Of a DNA stretch of 64,000 nucleotides, positions 53,251 to 64,000 are shown in pieces; within the stretch, counting starts at the first letter, position 1, and every line of letters begins with the position of its first letter. The notes below the pieces were generated by a model that was not told the DNA's origin, ran no database searches, and saw only the letters and a program-made list of their open reading frames with translations. Location: contig OX155965.1 in NCBI GenBank assembly GCA_944548615.1, positions 21,748,007 to 21,812,006 of the forward strand, written 5' to 3'. This DNA comes from Micropterix aruncella. Lineage: Eukaryota > Arthropoda > Insecta > Lepidoptera > Micropterigidae. Made by a program: the position numbers and the translations under genes.

Positions 53251-55735
53251 GGTTAATTCCAGACGGAGATATCCTTGCAAAACTTGTAGTCAGAGTGCGA
53301 GGCTTCCCGCTGGATACCTTTCCTGGTGCCTCGCCGTAGGCGTTGGCCTATGGTCGACTTTTCTGCTCGTGCTTAATGATATTTCTTTTCGAGCAATGCG
53401 TCATCGCCGCATACTACGGTGTGCGTCTTATGGCCCTTCTTCATAATGACCGATGATGGCCAATCATGCTAAGATGAAAGTGAGTCGGCACCACTATGAC
53501 GTCAGTTTTTTTTTATTTACTTCAAACATAATGATAAAACACATAAAATGGTCATACCAAGTAATGGTGCGAAGAAACAACGGCCCACATTCAGATGACC
53601 ATGCTCAGCGCATACCCAACTAGGCCCAATATAGCCTGTATCTGGGCATACGACTTATTTTATGATTTGGGTGGAGAAGCCTAACTAAATGTATGGGAAA
53701 GAGCGAGAGGAACATAGGCGATGCGGCCATTGGCCGATGGCGAATGTGTGGAACAGGCATTACAGGCGTGCGGCGATTACGACCGACTCATGTGATTTCG
53801 GTTAAAATAGATATATTTTCGCCTCAAAAAGTCGATAATTTAATCATCTTAGTTACAGGATATCCCTCTTTATATTACCGTCAATATTTAAATGATAGAA
53901 AACAGCTATTTTGATATATTTTATTTTATAGGTTAATAGGTTTTTTTTAATTATTATTTTTCAATGCTTTATTGTAATAATTTCTACGCTTTATGTTTTT
54001 TTTATGATAAAGAATAAAGAGAAATTCTTTGCAGCTAAATAAAAAATATTTTAATAAAATGTAGAATCTTCTGCGTCTTCCTCGAGTATATTTTATATAT
54101 TTTTGCTTCTTAGCCATCGTATAAACTGACACCAAAATGTGTCTCATCTCTGTTGGTTTTTGGTCCAGACTCATGATCGTTTATAAATAATTAACTTCAA
54201 ATTCCTATCTCGTAGTAGATTTCAAATACGCTTTCTACACACAAAAATTTCTGCGTGACCGAAGCACCAGATGAAGCCATCGACTGTATGTATGCATAAT
54301 ATCAGCTCATTTCTGAGAATGCATAATCTATCAGTCTCTATGATTATTAATAGTCAACTGTTATTATGACTTGGCCTATAAACTTGTACCCCTTGCTACG
54401 AGCTCCTGAAGCGTTTTCCGCTTTTAACTCGGAAATCCGCCTGGGGAAAGCTCGTATATAACATAAATGCTATATCCTTCGATGTCTACGCCCCGTAGCT
54501 TGCGTTTACGCCGGCGTATAATCCGTTCAGCGGAGATTTGTGCGATGGACTAACGTTTCAATTATAGCTTGCGGCTAATTGGTAAATCTATTAGGGAAGC
54601 AGGACGGGAGGTTTCTGTACAGATAAGTCATAATAGACAGACAGTATCTATCTCGTAAATCTACTGATTTTGTTAAAGGATATAATATTATATAATGGTT
54701 TGTAGAATCGGGGAGTGAGATGCTTGAAAGAACTGGAAAGAATTGTTTTTCTCTTGTGGGTAACGTACAGCGTACGGATTTAATTTAACACTCCGTATAG
54801 GTAATAGGTGACTAAATCTTACATGCTATACTGACTGACATCTGATTATGACACCTGCTCAATCTTGTAACTTGCCATGGTGATTTAGCATCAGTGACTG
54901 AATAATAAGCAATATATTTGACAGACGCGGCCCAAACAACATGGCCGCCACAGACTGTCAACATCAACCCGCCCTTATTGAAAACCCATTACATGCAACT
55001 TGGCTTTTAAATAAATCTAGGGAAGACTGTGAATAACTATTGAGGACTCGAGTGTAATCATGTTATATATATTATAACACTATTTTATATACTATCATAT
55101 TATGTGTTTGTGTATAATATATAAAAAAATATTATTTTATATAACTTAGTAGATTGTCATAAATTTTAATTTAGTTTGTATAATTTTACTCATGTTTTTA
55201 ATTTTAACTTTAATTTTTAAATTGTATTCACGTATTAGATAAGACTTGCCCTCTCGTCTCAAAATAATTTACCGATGTTAGTACCACTGCAACACAGGTT
55301 CATACCTAGTGAGGTGGTAAACCGATATGTCAAAATGATGAATTTCCTTTCTAAGCTAGGTATAATATGTACAATTATTATTAAATGTTTGTTGTTAGGA
55401 TAAGGATTTTCTTTTTGTAAATTGTAACTTGAATTACAAAAATATATAAATAAATAAATTACATCACTTAACATTTTCGTCATGTCCAATTGACGGCTAT
55501 AAACCGCTCTTGGACATGTCATAATATTTGTGGTAGGTATTAAGTATCGTTACTACTCTTTACTTTACATACAAGATAGCAAAGGAAGTGAAGGTAGTAA
55601 AGAATTTAGCTATTATATTGTGAAAAATTAGTATCTAAGAAAATTACATTTATAATTAAAACTAAATGTGATCCGTCGTAATGTGAACCTACTAAATGTG
55701 ATCCGTCGTAAAAATCTTATTAGAAAATAAGATAA
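53251..55735. other. No gene seen
   Basis: GC-mixed DNA to about 53.8 kb, then AT-rich. At 55660-55710 the unit ACTAAATGTGATCCGTCGTA occurs twice. Nothing coding was recognised. Confidence 0.4.
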
Positions 55736-55737
55736 AG

Positions 55738-55960
55738 GTTTATTGATTAAAATAGTCAATAATTGGAATACCTACTAAAAGTTATACATCGTAATAAACA
55801 AAATAGTCAGAAAAATAGAAGCCTAATAATTTAAATATTTAATAATTCGAATAGATACGTACTAAAAGCTATATAAAAACATCCAAATATATAAAATAGT
55901 CAGTAAAATGTTAAATACTCAAATTAGAGCTAGATCATATATTTAAAAATATAAGGTGAT
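55738..55960 (-). mobile_element. Family Y repeat, copy 2
   Basis: AAAATAGTCAATAATTGGAA, AGAAGCCTAATAATTTAAA and AATAGATACGTACTAAAAG are the reverse complement of the interior of copy 3 at 61.8 kb. Confidence 0.55.
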
Positions 55961-56724
55961 ATAAAATAAACAGGCAATAAGCCTCTGCTTTTGTATTTTT
56001 GAGAAATCTATTCTACCTATAGTATTTTAATCTATCTAAGTCTAGAGGGGGTGACCCAATATAACTTACAGTGCCTCGGTCGGTTGATGCCATTCTTTAT
56101 TATTAAAATGTATTGCTACCCGCTGCCATATCGCGTACACTAAAGCGAGTTTGTCGCAGGGCTTATCAAATATGGAGCTGTGTATTTCTTTGTGAAAATT
56201 TAAATTATAATCCCCCGCCCCGAAAACCCAGGTCAAACCCCTTCTGCGCGGTTCATCGGGCGCCTGTCTGGCGCTACGCCGGGCTATACGCCAGTGCACC
56301 CCTTCCCCCTCCTACCCTCCTCACCCTGTCTATCTCCCTCACCCCTCCTGTCCTCATCGCACATAGGAGTCTAGCCTATCTATCCATCCAAAAGTAGTAT
56401 TAATAGTATGGAAATAGTCAAACAACCTTTTTAAATAAAGTAAGGGTATTAAAAAAAACCATGTTAATTTGTAGATTTACCAAAGCTGAACATTTTTCTA
56501 CTATTTTTTATGTAGAAAAGTTTTATTGAGATACATTCAGTAAATCAGAGCGAGACAAAAATACATTCATGGTTCCCTTGCATTGCATGGTTCCCTTGCA
56601 TTGCAGATAGTTTTGTTTTTTGTTTTGATAAATAACAAACATCTTCAATTTCAAAAGAATAGTCAACAATTCGTTAAATCCTAGACTGACTTACGAATAA
56701 GTGTTGCATAATTGATGGTCGAAT
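55961..56724. other. No gene seen; short tandem repeat
   Basis: CATGGTTCCCTTGCATTG is present twice in tandem at 56570-56606. The frames at 56066-56397 oppose each other and show no motif. Confidence 0.45.
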
Positions 56725-57300
56725 GAATTATATGACCTGCCACTGGGAGACAACACTCGGGTTATCTTTTTCGCGGATTGCATTGTCCTGCTCAAGCTAG
56801 CTAATTCATGGGAAGAAGCTTTTGGAATATCTCAGACTAATCCGGATACTGTGAAAGGTTAACTGGATCGACACAGGCTGACTCTAAATGCATTGGAGGA
56901 TAAAATTGTCAACTTTGGATTGCGATCAGACTTTACAAGTAAATTCCAACTAACGGTCCATTCTAGCAACTGCTATAAACTACCTAACTGCCCCTGCACG
57001 TACGTTCATAAAGAATAGTCGATATCTATATAATACTAATAGAAATAGTCGATATCTTGGTCTTCCCATTATTCCAAGTTAACATGGAAGAACCAACTAA
57101 GTGAACTTATATCGCAAACCCGAAAGTGGCATACGTCTTTCGGGAGCTGCGCAACATTTTAACAAAACCGTCATTTAAAATTGTTTTAAAGGCGGTCATG
57201 GGTGCATGATTTAATTGCATGGGGAGCCTGTACGAAACAAGTACTCGAACCACTGGTTAAGGTTTCAACCATGTTGAAATTTGCTTTTGCCGTGTCTTTT
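56725..57300 (+). pseudogene. Jockey-group LINE reverse transcriptase relic
   Basis: The plus strand reads LYDLPLGDNTRVIFFADCIV, with FADC where the catalytic FADD or YADD box stands, then LLKLANSWEEAFG, LDRHRLTLNALEDKIVNFGL and, after damage, WKNQLSELISQTRKVAYVFR, ELRNILTKPSFKIVLKAVMG. The order (palm D motif, thumb, post-thumb) is right for a LINE RT. Several stops interrupt it, including one after DTVKG. The catalytic box change plus stops show it has long been dead. Confidence 0.72.
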
Positions 57301-57520
57301 ATGAATAACGGGCGTTTCCAAGAGGGCCGTGAAACATTGAAAATGAAGTATATCGGATGACGTCGCGATGACGTCATCGTCTATTGCTTTCATTTGAAAA
57401 TCGAACGTGGAATACGGAAGTGATAGAGATATGACGTCATCTCGTATACGAGATGTTCTATATCTGGTTCAACATCGGTTTAACAATCAAGCATGCTGGA
57501 CGCTTTTATATCAACAACCG
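57301..57520. other. Palindrome-rich joint between two relics
   Basis: ATGACGTCAT (a CRE-like palindrome) occurs at 57368-57377 and 57431-57440, and CATCTCGTATACGAGATG at 57438-57455 is a perfect 18-bp palindrome overlapping the second. No coding motif can be followed through this part. Confidence 0.55.
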
Positions 57521-57524
57521 ATCA

Positions 57525-57725
57525 CAATTTTTTTGCTTACTTTGTTCTTCCATTTCAACATCATAGTGTACCATGAGTTCTTGCCAGCAGATCCTACAGC
57601 CAATAACGAGTACTACCTGAAAGTTACGTCAAGCTACCCGAAACAACGTTCGGATATTTGGCAAAAACAACTCATGGCAACTAAAGCACGATTTTGCTGC
57701 TTGTTCGTAATTCTTAGAAATATAT
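57525..57725 (+). pseudogene. mariner transposase relic (different lineage from the 17-kb copy)
   Basis: In one frame: FLLTLFFHFNIIVYHEFLPA, then NNEYYLKVTSSYPKQRSDIW, QKQLMATKARFCCLFVILRN. This follows the mariner block VMLTVFFDxxGxVHHEFLP, NxEYYLxV and the LW...LLVR region; the aspartate in FFD is H here and the second catalytic block (HHDNAPAH) is missing. Only about 65 codons remain, without TIRs. Confidence 0.65.
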
Positions 57726-58477
57726 AGTTACGCAAACAGCGTATGTAGTATATCGCTTCGGGTATTATGCGATGGTTTTCCTTTAAATTAGTTTAAAATG
57801 TTATTAAAAATACAATGCCTGGATGTGTTAGGTGCCCTAGCGGATATAGGTAATTAGCCATATTTAATAGGATATAACTTAGAAACGTCTTATAATTGAG
57901 ATCAGTCGTTGTAGTAATAAATGTTTAACATAAAGATATCTTTCCATTGGTATATGATGTACAGGTATTGGAAAAGTATTCCCAAAATGCCCATTCTCTT
58001 TTCCTTTTCATAATCATTGTGGCTAAATATGCGCCATCCCTGAAGGATCAAGATATGTATATTACGATGACTGTTATATGCCAGCTGAAATGGCACCCCT
58101 CTGTGCACCGGGGAAGTCCACTGCGGCGATGACTCCTCGGAATTTCCCACCTCCTCGTCCGCTCCGCCTGCTTCGAATATTTTTCCAATTTAATGGTTGG
58201 AGGTGTACGAACCTCGCCGTACTGCTCGTATGTAATATCGCTCTGAATGCGACGCCATAGTCGTACGTTTCGACCTGCCTCCCCCTTCCCCCTTCAATCC
58301 TACCTCAACCCCACCTTTCTCACAATTGTCCCCTTTCTTTATAGACTGAGAGCTAACTGGTAAAGTCACGTCAAATTCGAAATGACGCTCGCTGGAAGAG
58401 AACAGGCTCACTGAAGATTTTCGTTTAGCAAAGATCGACATCCATAATACTCGGGAGCAATGAATTCGGGTCACCAG
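57726..58477. other. No gene seen
   Basis: Overlapping short frames at 57902-58474 have no motif. A C/T-rich patch lies at 58280-58330. Confidence 0.4.
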
Positions 58478-58479
58478 TA

Positions 58480-58879
58480 CAGGGTAAGTTTTTAATTAGT
58501 GGCATCCTTGTAGTGGGGGAATCAGTACGACGAAGTGAGCAACTTTTAGGAAGAAAATTTAAAGAAAACAAATATAATTTTCATGAAAAAAAAAAAGTTT
58601 TTTTTGTGTTTTTTTTTAGTTTGTAAATCTTATCTATTAAAGAAAAGTTTCGGAAACGTCGAGCGCAAGGAGATGCTAACTAGCAGTAGGTATAATATCG
58701 CGAATAAACAGTATTAGCGATATTTTACCCATTACTAGATAGCGCATCATTCTCCATAGCTTTTTATACTATTAAAAAAAAAAAACTTGTTTTTTCTCAA
58801 AAAAATATATAAAAATTTGCTTAATTCGTCGTACTGATTTACCCACTACAAGCATGTCACTAATCAAAAAGTCATCCTG
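58480..58879. mobile_element. Family G MITE, copy 3, complete (400 bp)
   Basis: Begins CAGGGTAAGTTTTTAATTAG and ends with the reverse complement of CAGGATGACTTTTTGATTAG, flanked by TA on both sides (58478-58479 and 58880-58881). The inverted repeats extend over about 65 bases, taking in GGCATCCTTGTAGTGGG and AATCAGTACGACGAA. The centre has AATATCGCGAATAAA and AGATAGCGCATCATTCTC, as in copy 1. TA duplication suggests mobilisation by a Tc1/mariner-type transposase; which one is unknown. Confidence 0.85.
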
Positions 58880-58881
58880 TA

Positions 58882-60188
58882 TATTCATTCGAAATCGCTG
58901 TAAATCGTCGATCGATCAACGCTCATTTCAGTTTGCTGGATATACAATTATTTGTCTACCTTCAATACGCAGGGCAACATTTTAAGGATAACAGCGAATT
59001 TCGCCGTAAAAAAATTTAGTTAATATATAATACAATTTGTTTAGTTTAAATATAATATAATACAATTTGTTTAGTTTAAATAGGTATATAATATAATTTG
59101 TTTTTCGTCGTTTCTGACACAATCGTGGCACTTTAAGAAGACTTAGGAAGTGAGCTCGTTTTATCGCAGGAGTGACTACAAGTCGGGCCCGGCTGCACTT
59201 TAATTAGCACATTAGAAAAACATTTAATTTATGCGCTATTTAACCCGGGCTCAGACGTGTATACCTACATTTTAAAACCACATAACGGTAATTTCTGGGT
59301 TGTACATGAATTTTCTTGTGTGTTCTCGCATTTGAATGCTTATGTAAAAAAATAATTAATTAAATTAATAGAGAGAGAGACCAAGTTTACAGCTTCGGTA
59401 ATCCTGTGGAAGCTGCGTAATGCTCATAAAATGACGTAGATTTTTGGCGCTTGCTCTTGGTCTATTCCATCTTACCACCTCCACCATTTTTTCTTTGTTT
59501 GAGGGCACTTATCGTAAGCATTATAATTTATTTCCTATGCTGGAGTACATACAGCTGGTGATAAAAAAGGTAATTTTACCATAGCTTTGGCAGTACGAAA
59601 CGATAAAAATAATGATTTATTAGTCTGGCCTTTCTTTGCTGGCATTTTTCGAGATCAGTTACGAGCATCGGGTTAAGAGAAATTATGGCCAATTTAAAGA
59701 GAATTTCGATTTTCTTCTATATTCACGTAAAAGCTTCGTTTACACAGAAAATAGGCATTTCAACATCTTCAAACAAATTTGGCAAGGCAATAAACGTAGT
59801 TTCTCTTGTTTATCCGAGTATCAATGTAATAGTTTTGCTATTCTATAACTCTTGTCACCGACCTCCAAGGTTATACGGCTTAACAGATTGACTTGAAATT
59901 TGAAACATAGACTCCCAAGGCGTCAAGTAAGCGGCGTGATTCATAAAGAGTGAACTTTTAGCCCCAGGAGGATTCCTCCGGAGTGAATTGGTCTTCTGAT
60001 GTGCCCTGCGGGAACGGGCTAAACCGTTGTTGTCTATTATAGTAAGTCGTCTAGTAACTCATATGTCTAGAAGTTAAGTGGTATGAAAAAACATATTAAG
60101 GGTCGGCACCACGTAAACCCGAAAAACATCGTAACTCCCTTTTATGCGTACCCGAATAAGACTGGCAAAAGTACAGAAAAGCTACTTA
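58882..60188. other. No gene seen; short tandem repeat
   Basis: ATAATACAATTTGTTTAGTT is repeated in tandem at about 59027-59085. The overlapping frames at 59636-59891 have no motif. Confidence 0.45.
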
Positions 60189-60190
60189 TA

Positions 60191-61499
60191 AAGGGTCCCC
60201 CAAATAACTTTTTTTTTTGAAAATGCTATTAAAAAAAACTACTGAATATTTTTTCAAATTTCTTTTTTTATTTGAAAGTACAATCCCTCCGGTTAATGAT
60301 GGAAAATAATTTCATTCAAATGGCTGCCTCGGCTGGCCATGCAGTAGCCTACACGATGGGTCCAATTTTTAAGTACATTATCGATTGTGTGCAGCTGTAT
60401 TTCACCAATGGCTTCACGAATATTGTCCTTTAAAGCGTCAATTGTCTCTGGTTTGTCGGCGTAACACTTATCTTTGCCGGCACCCCACAAAAAGTAGTCC
60501 AACGGTGTCAAATCGCAGCTCCGAGGTGGCCAAACGACATCAGCTCTGCGGCTGATAATGCGATTTTCAAAAACAGGGCGCAAAACATCAAGTGTAGCGT
60601 TGGCTGTGTGGCACGTAGCGCCGTCCTGTTGAAACCAAATGTTGCCAATATCCTCCTCTTCAATTTCTGTGAACAAAAATTCGTTCAACATGGCCCGATA
60701 ACGATCGCCATTGACGGTAACGGCCACTCCTTGCTCATTTTCGAAGAAAAATGGCCCAATTATGCCTCTGGACCAAAATCCGCACCAAACAGTGACTCGT
60801 TTTGGGTGCACCGGCTTTTCAATGAATGCGTGCGGGTTTGTGCCCCAAACTGTGCCCCAAATGCGACAATTCTGCTTGTTTACATACCCGCCAAGATGGA
60901 AATGAGCTTCATCTGAAAAGATGATTTTTTTGGCAAAATCCGCATCTTCTGCAAGTCGATCGCAGGCCCACTTAGCGAAGCGAAAACGCATTGGATGGTC
61001 AGTTGGCTTCAACTCCTGAACCTATTGGACTTTGTACGGCGTCATACCAAGGTCTTTACGCAAAATTCGTCTCAATGATGTCTGCGAAATGTCCAATTGT
61101 TGAGAACGACGGTGAACTGATGTTGATGGCGATTCACGCACACTTTCGGCCACAGCAGCAATATTCTCGGGTGTACGCACTGTTTTTGGCTTTTCACGCG
61201 TGGGTTTATCGATGAGGATGCCAGTTTCTTTCACTTTTTTCACAAGGTAACGAACATACGGAGCTGACGGTGCTTCTCTTCTTCCAAAATCCGTACGCAA
61301 TTTTCGCACACATTCTGCAACATTACCATGATTTTCAAAGTAATGTCGCAAGATTTCCCAGCGTTGTTCAAGCGTATACACAACCATATTCGTTCAGCGG
61401 AAGGATAAAACTAATTATCTGTCAAATCAGACATGAGGTAAGTGTTGCCATACACGAAATAAGCACTAGTTGAAAAAAAACGTTACATGGCGGACCCTG
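60191..61499 (-). mobile_element. DD41D (rosa-like) Tc1/mariner transposon, complete ends, 1,309 bp
   Basis: Left end AAGGGTCCCCCAAATAAC plus a T run; the right end, reverse complemented, is CAGGGTCCGCCATGTAAC plus a T run: imperfect inverted repeats of about 28 bases. TA flanks both sides (60189-60190 and 61500-61501). The transposase gene fills 60293-61387 on the minus strand and is broken by a single stop codon. The length and layout match a full-size element. Confidence 0.92.
60293..61387 (-). pseudogene. DD41D (rosa-like) transposase, one in-frame stop
   Basis: Starts at the ATG at 61385-61387 (MVVYTLEQRWEILRHYFENH). Residues 1-121 form the DNA-binding part: a first helix-turn-helix, a linker with KPTREKPKTVRTPENI and a second unit SQQLDISQTSLRRIL, then MTPYKVQ. 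A TAG at 61022-61024 stops it; the same frame then reads VQELKPTDHPMRF and goes on for 238 codons. The catalytic residues are all present: the first D in IFSDEAHFHLGG, the second in FQQDGATCHTA, the third in LTPLDYFLWG, with 41 residues between the second and third. VTVWCGFWSRGIIGPFFFE lies between. The stop is likely a single-base change of a leucine codon (the relative at 6 kb has KIQL here). The protein would cut and paste its element at TA sites in the nucleus. Total 365 codons by coordinates including both stops. Confidence 0.92.
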
Positions 61500-61599
61500 T
61501 ACCTTAGCATTAAATTCTATAATCTACTCCCTACCACTGTTGAACAGCTGGAGGACGTAAAAATTTAGAAAAAACATCAAGGAGATGCTGATAGGCCAC

Positions 61600-61995
61600 C
61601 CTTTCTGTAATGTGGCCGAATTTGAGGACTATGACTTTTCAAATATTGTGCCCATTTAAATGACTTAAAATAGTAGAGCCTGGTTATGTTATTGGTCTTA
61701 TATTTCTACTTTTTGTTTTTAAATGCATGACGTAGCTTTAATTTGATTATATCACATTTTACTAACAACCTGAATAATACGATGAATAACTTTTACTAGG
61801 TATCGATTCGAGTTATTGACTATTTCGATTATTAGGCTTCTATTTTGATTATTTATATTTATACATATATTGACAATTTAGTAGTTAAATTCTTGACTAC
61901 CTGTGTATGTTAAGTAAACAGAAGTAACGAGACTTCCTAACCCAATTATTTTGACACGTACAATAGCGGTTATTGGCTGTCAATTGTACGCGACG
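61600..61995 (+). mobile_element. Family Y repeat, copy 3
   Basis: GGCCGAATTTGAGGACTATG, CAAATATTGTGCCCATTT, ATTGACTATTTCGATTATTA, GGCTTCTATTTTGATTATTT and ATTTTGACACGTACAATAGC keep the order of copy 1. Confidence 0.6.
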
Positions 61996-62629
61996 AAAAC
62001 GTAATGTAATGTAACATCACTTTTAAATCTTACATTTGCAGTGAAATTGCGATTTATTAAAAAAATACGTTTATTCGGACAGTTATATAAACGTTTAAAG
62101 TACATTGATTAAAGTCTCATTTTGTATAAGTAAATACTATGAAAATTACATGGTGTTAAGATAGTGAACACTTATAAAAATGCTTTTGTTTATTTTTATT
62201 TTATGGTAAACTTGCAGTTAGTAAAACAAAATAAATTTACTATCCTATGAGTAGTTTAAAATGCTTGCATTACAAATTAATATAGAAATTTACATGGACA
62301 CCTTGATAGTGGGGAAAAGTAATAAGACTAATAATAATATAAGGGTAAGTTCTAGAAAGGGTTATATAAAGCGAAAAATAGAAATGAATAATTGGATAAT
62401 AAGATTTATAATAAATGATATAATCGTAACTCATTTGAATCTCACAGTCAATAGGTCGATGGACGTTTAAAATGACTTAAAACCTGTCAGATTTTACAAA
62501 ATTTTTAATAAAATTCAACGATAAATCTAGGTATTTCTTTTTTTATTTTTTTCCTTTTTTTCTGATTCATTTGGTGATTTTTACTGAAAAAACTATTGAA
62601 ATATGAAAGATTTTCGGGCATCTCGAAAA
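61996..62629. other. AT-rich, no gene
   Basis: A lysine/asparagine-rich frame at 62261-62470 mirrors the AT content; no motif. Confidence 0.4.
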
Positions 62630-62695
62630 AAATGCGCGTTCACAATACTCCCTCCCTCCTCGTCGGCTGGTGAACCAGAGAAGTAATATTTTTAA
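62630..62695 (+). repeat. Family B repeat, 3' end scrap
   Basis: ATGCGCGTTCACAATACTCC, CTCCTCGTCGGCTGGTGAAC and AGAAGTAATATTT match the 3' end of copy 3 (GCGCGTTCACAATACTTTAC ... GGCCGGTGAAGTAA). Confidence 0.65.
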
Positions 62696-63390
62696 ATTAT
62701 TGTTAAAAAACAGTCTTGTTACTTTTCTGTCGCGCCTCGTATCTCTATCCCTTTCTGAGTTTTCTGTCATTACGTCCCCGTCATAACGATATCTCGGCGT
62801 ATTTAAGCGGCGATGAGTGCCACTTACCGGTCTAGTAGGTGCTCGATTCGACGAGCCTTCCACACCCGCTGCGGTGATTAACCCGAAACGGGCGGAAGTT
62901 AAAAACGACCCCAGAACGACGTTAATACATACTCTACCTATTTACGTAGCTGCTTCTCCAACACCGCACCTCCATTATGAAGACATTCGCGATAACGCCC
63001 GAACCATTGTCGGCCACTCGGGACGGACTAGGGCCTCTTTTGTTAGGGCTAAAACCAACAAGTGGATGTAATTCACTGTTTACAATTATTATTGCGCACC
63101 CCTTTTTTAAAACAATCCTCCTCGGAAGTGAGATAAGCCGCCCGGCTGCGTAAAAGGTAGGGCGCTACCCGAGATTTTACCGATAGATATAGGTGAAACA
63201 CGCCAAAGAAAATTCTGCGTTTCGTACGGCACCGATGCGGCGGAAATTTTGGTTTACATAATATCACTTTAGCTGACACAGCCGACTGTGTGATAGCATA
63301 TTTCTTCCATAGTAAATAGTATGACGCGTCATCACGTTTAGGATTTTAGCTTTCTGTCATAAGCATACGCGATCACGTGACATTGGGTTT
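62696..63390. other. No gene seen
   Basis: A frame at 62817-63071 (84 codons) has no recognised motif and no relatives in the window. Confidence 0.4.
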
Positions 63391-63439
63391 GGGTGTGTGT
63401 ATGTTTGCTCGTGCGAGTGTGTGTGTGTGTGTGTGTGAG

Positions 63440-63490
<51 letters not shown>

Positions 63491-63518
63491 GTGTAAGAGG
63501 GTGTGTGTGTGTGAGGGT
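63391..63518. repeat. Compound microsatellite (GT)n(GA)n
   Basis: GT-rich runs at about 63415-63460 join a GA run at about 63460-63487, followed by further GT pieces. The frames across it on both strands are artefacts of the repeat. Confidence 0.95.
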
Positions 63519-64000
63519 ATGTTTCCTGTGGCTGTACTGGAAGTTAAAAAAAAAAACAAAAAAGGGTGTCTGGAACTCAGGAGGATACAAAAGAAACACT
63601 TTTGTATCAAAAATGTCTGGTAGTACCTACCTATACTACTTAGCTTCTCATGTTAATAGGAAACATACATATAATTAGCTTACATATCTAGGAATGACTA
63701 ATACAACACTGTAGCTATCTGCTGTGCAACGGTAATATTTTGTACAGTTTTATGCCGAATTAATGAATCTTATAAGAACTGAGACAGTAATCGGAATCGT
63801 AATCGACGATTATTTTTCTAAATATTGGAAATCGGAATCTTATATCGTTGCACCATTATCGACGCGATTCATCCCGCGCCCCGCTTATCACCATAAGACT
63901 GATTTCTTTAAGTGGAACATAAGTAACAGAGAAACAAACGAAACAAAAGCCTGCACCTAACAATCGTTATAACCCTTTCAGACCTAAGATATCCCAAAAA
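63519..64000. other. No gene seen
   Basis: Non-coding to the window edge. A short frame at 63763-63960 has no motif. Confidence 0.4.

Noticed and set aside
63338..63678. Cysteine/valine and serine/histidine repeat frames
   Set aside because: They are translations of the GT/GA microsatellite.
1..64000. CRISPR array, defence island, bacterial operon or biosynthetic cluster
   Set aside because: No regularly spaced repeats with unique spacers and no operon-like gene series. The content is eukaryotic transposon debris.
1..64000. LTR retrotransposon or integrated virus
   Set aside because: I looked for paired LTRs, aspartic protease (DTG/DSG), integrase and retroviral RT motifs in the open frames and saw none.

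Overview
The window is a gene-poor stretch of animal nuclear DNA, most likely from a moth or butterfly. It is AT-rich, has no convincing host protein-coding gene, no complete tRNA or rRNA gene, no CRISPR array and no bacterial-style operon. It is packed with fragments of insect-type transposable elements. The lepidopteran assignment is an inference. It rests on the combination of RTE-like, CR1/Jockey-like and R2/R4-like LINE tails, a tRNA-derived SINE, mariner and DD41D transposons, and a Helitron-like 3' end with the hairpin and CTAG seen in lepidopteran Helitrons. No single feature proves the species.

Layout. 0-7 kb: C-terminus of an RTE-type LINE (minus), C-terminus of an R2/R4-like LINE (plus), short perfect hairpins and palindromes, and an internally deleted DD41D-type transposase relic (minus, about 5.7-6.2 kb). 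8.5-16 kb: several unnamed dispersed repeats (called here families A, B, C and E), with a CR1/Jockey-like LINE 3' end inserted at 11.4-12.2 kb and a TIR element (C) inserted into a family B copy at 14.5-15.0 kb. 16.9-18.2 kb: a complete but dead mariner with matching terminal repeats and TA target duplication. 18.4-24.8 kb: a 120-bp minisatellite-bearing repeat (E), a Helitron remnant that keeps the last codons of its helicase, a LINE RNase H region (minus), and a head-to-head SINE pair. 25.7-33.4 kb: a 395-bp repeat (F), a 606-bp foldback element, family B, and a tandem pair of family A copies. 35-45.4 kb: more family B and A copies, one split by a LINE insertion, a second C element, MITEs, a second F copy, and a LINE RT C-terminus. 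45.9-53.3 kb: an RTE end, foldback G-type MITEs, a hAT relic, the second R2/R4-like LINE copy, a SINE and a family A piece. 56.7-61.5 kb: a decayed LINE reverse transcriptase, a mariner scrap, a 400-bp TA-flanked MITE, and a nearly intact DD41D (rosa-like) transposon whose 360-codon transposase has one in-frame stop. The end holds a CA/GA microsatellite.

How the parts relate. The elements do not form a pathway. What they record is layering. Several copies are nested, and because undisturbed relatives of the host repeats lie elsewhere in the same window, the pre-insertion sequence can be read directly. I found no evidence of a new host-encoded biological system. The best leads are the repeat families without a recognised class, the near-intact DD41D element and the palindromic structures.
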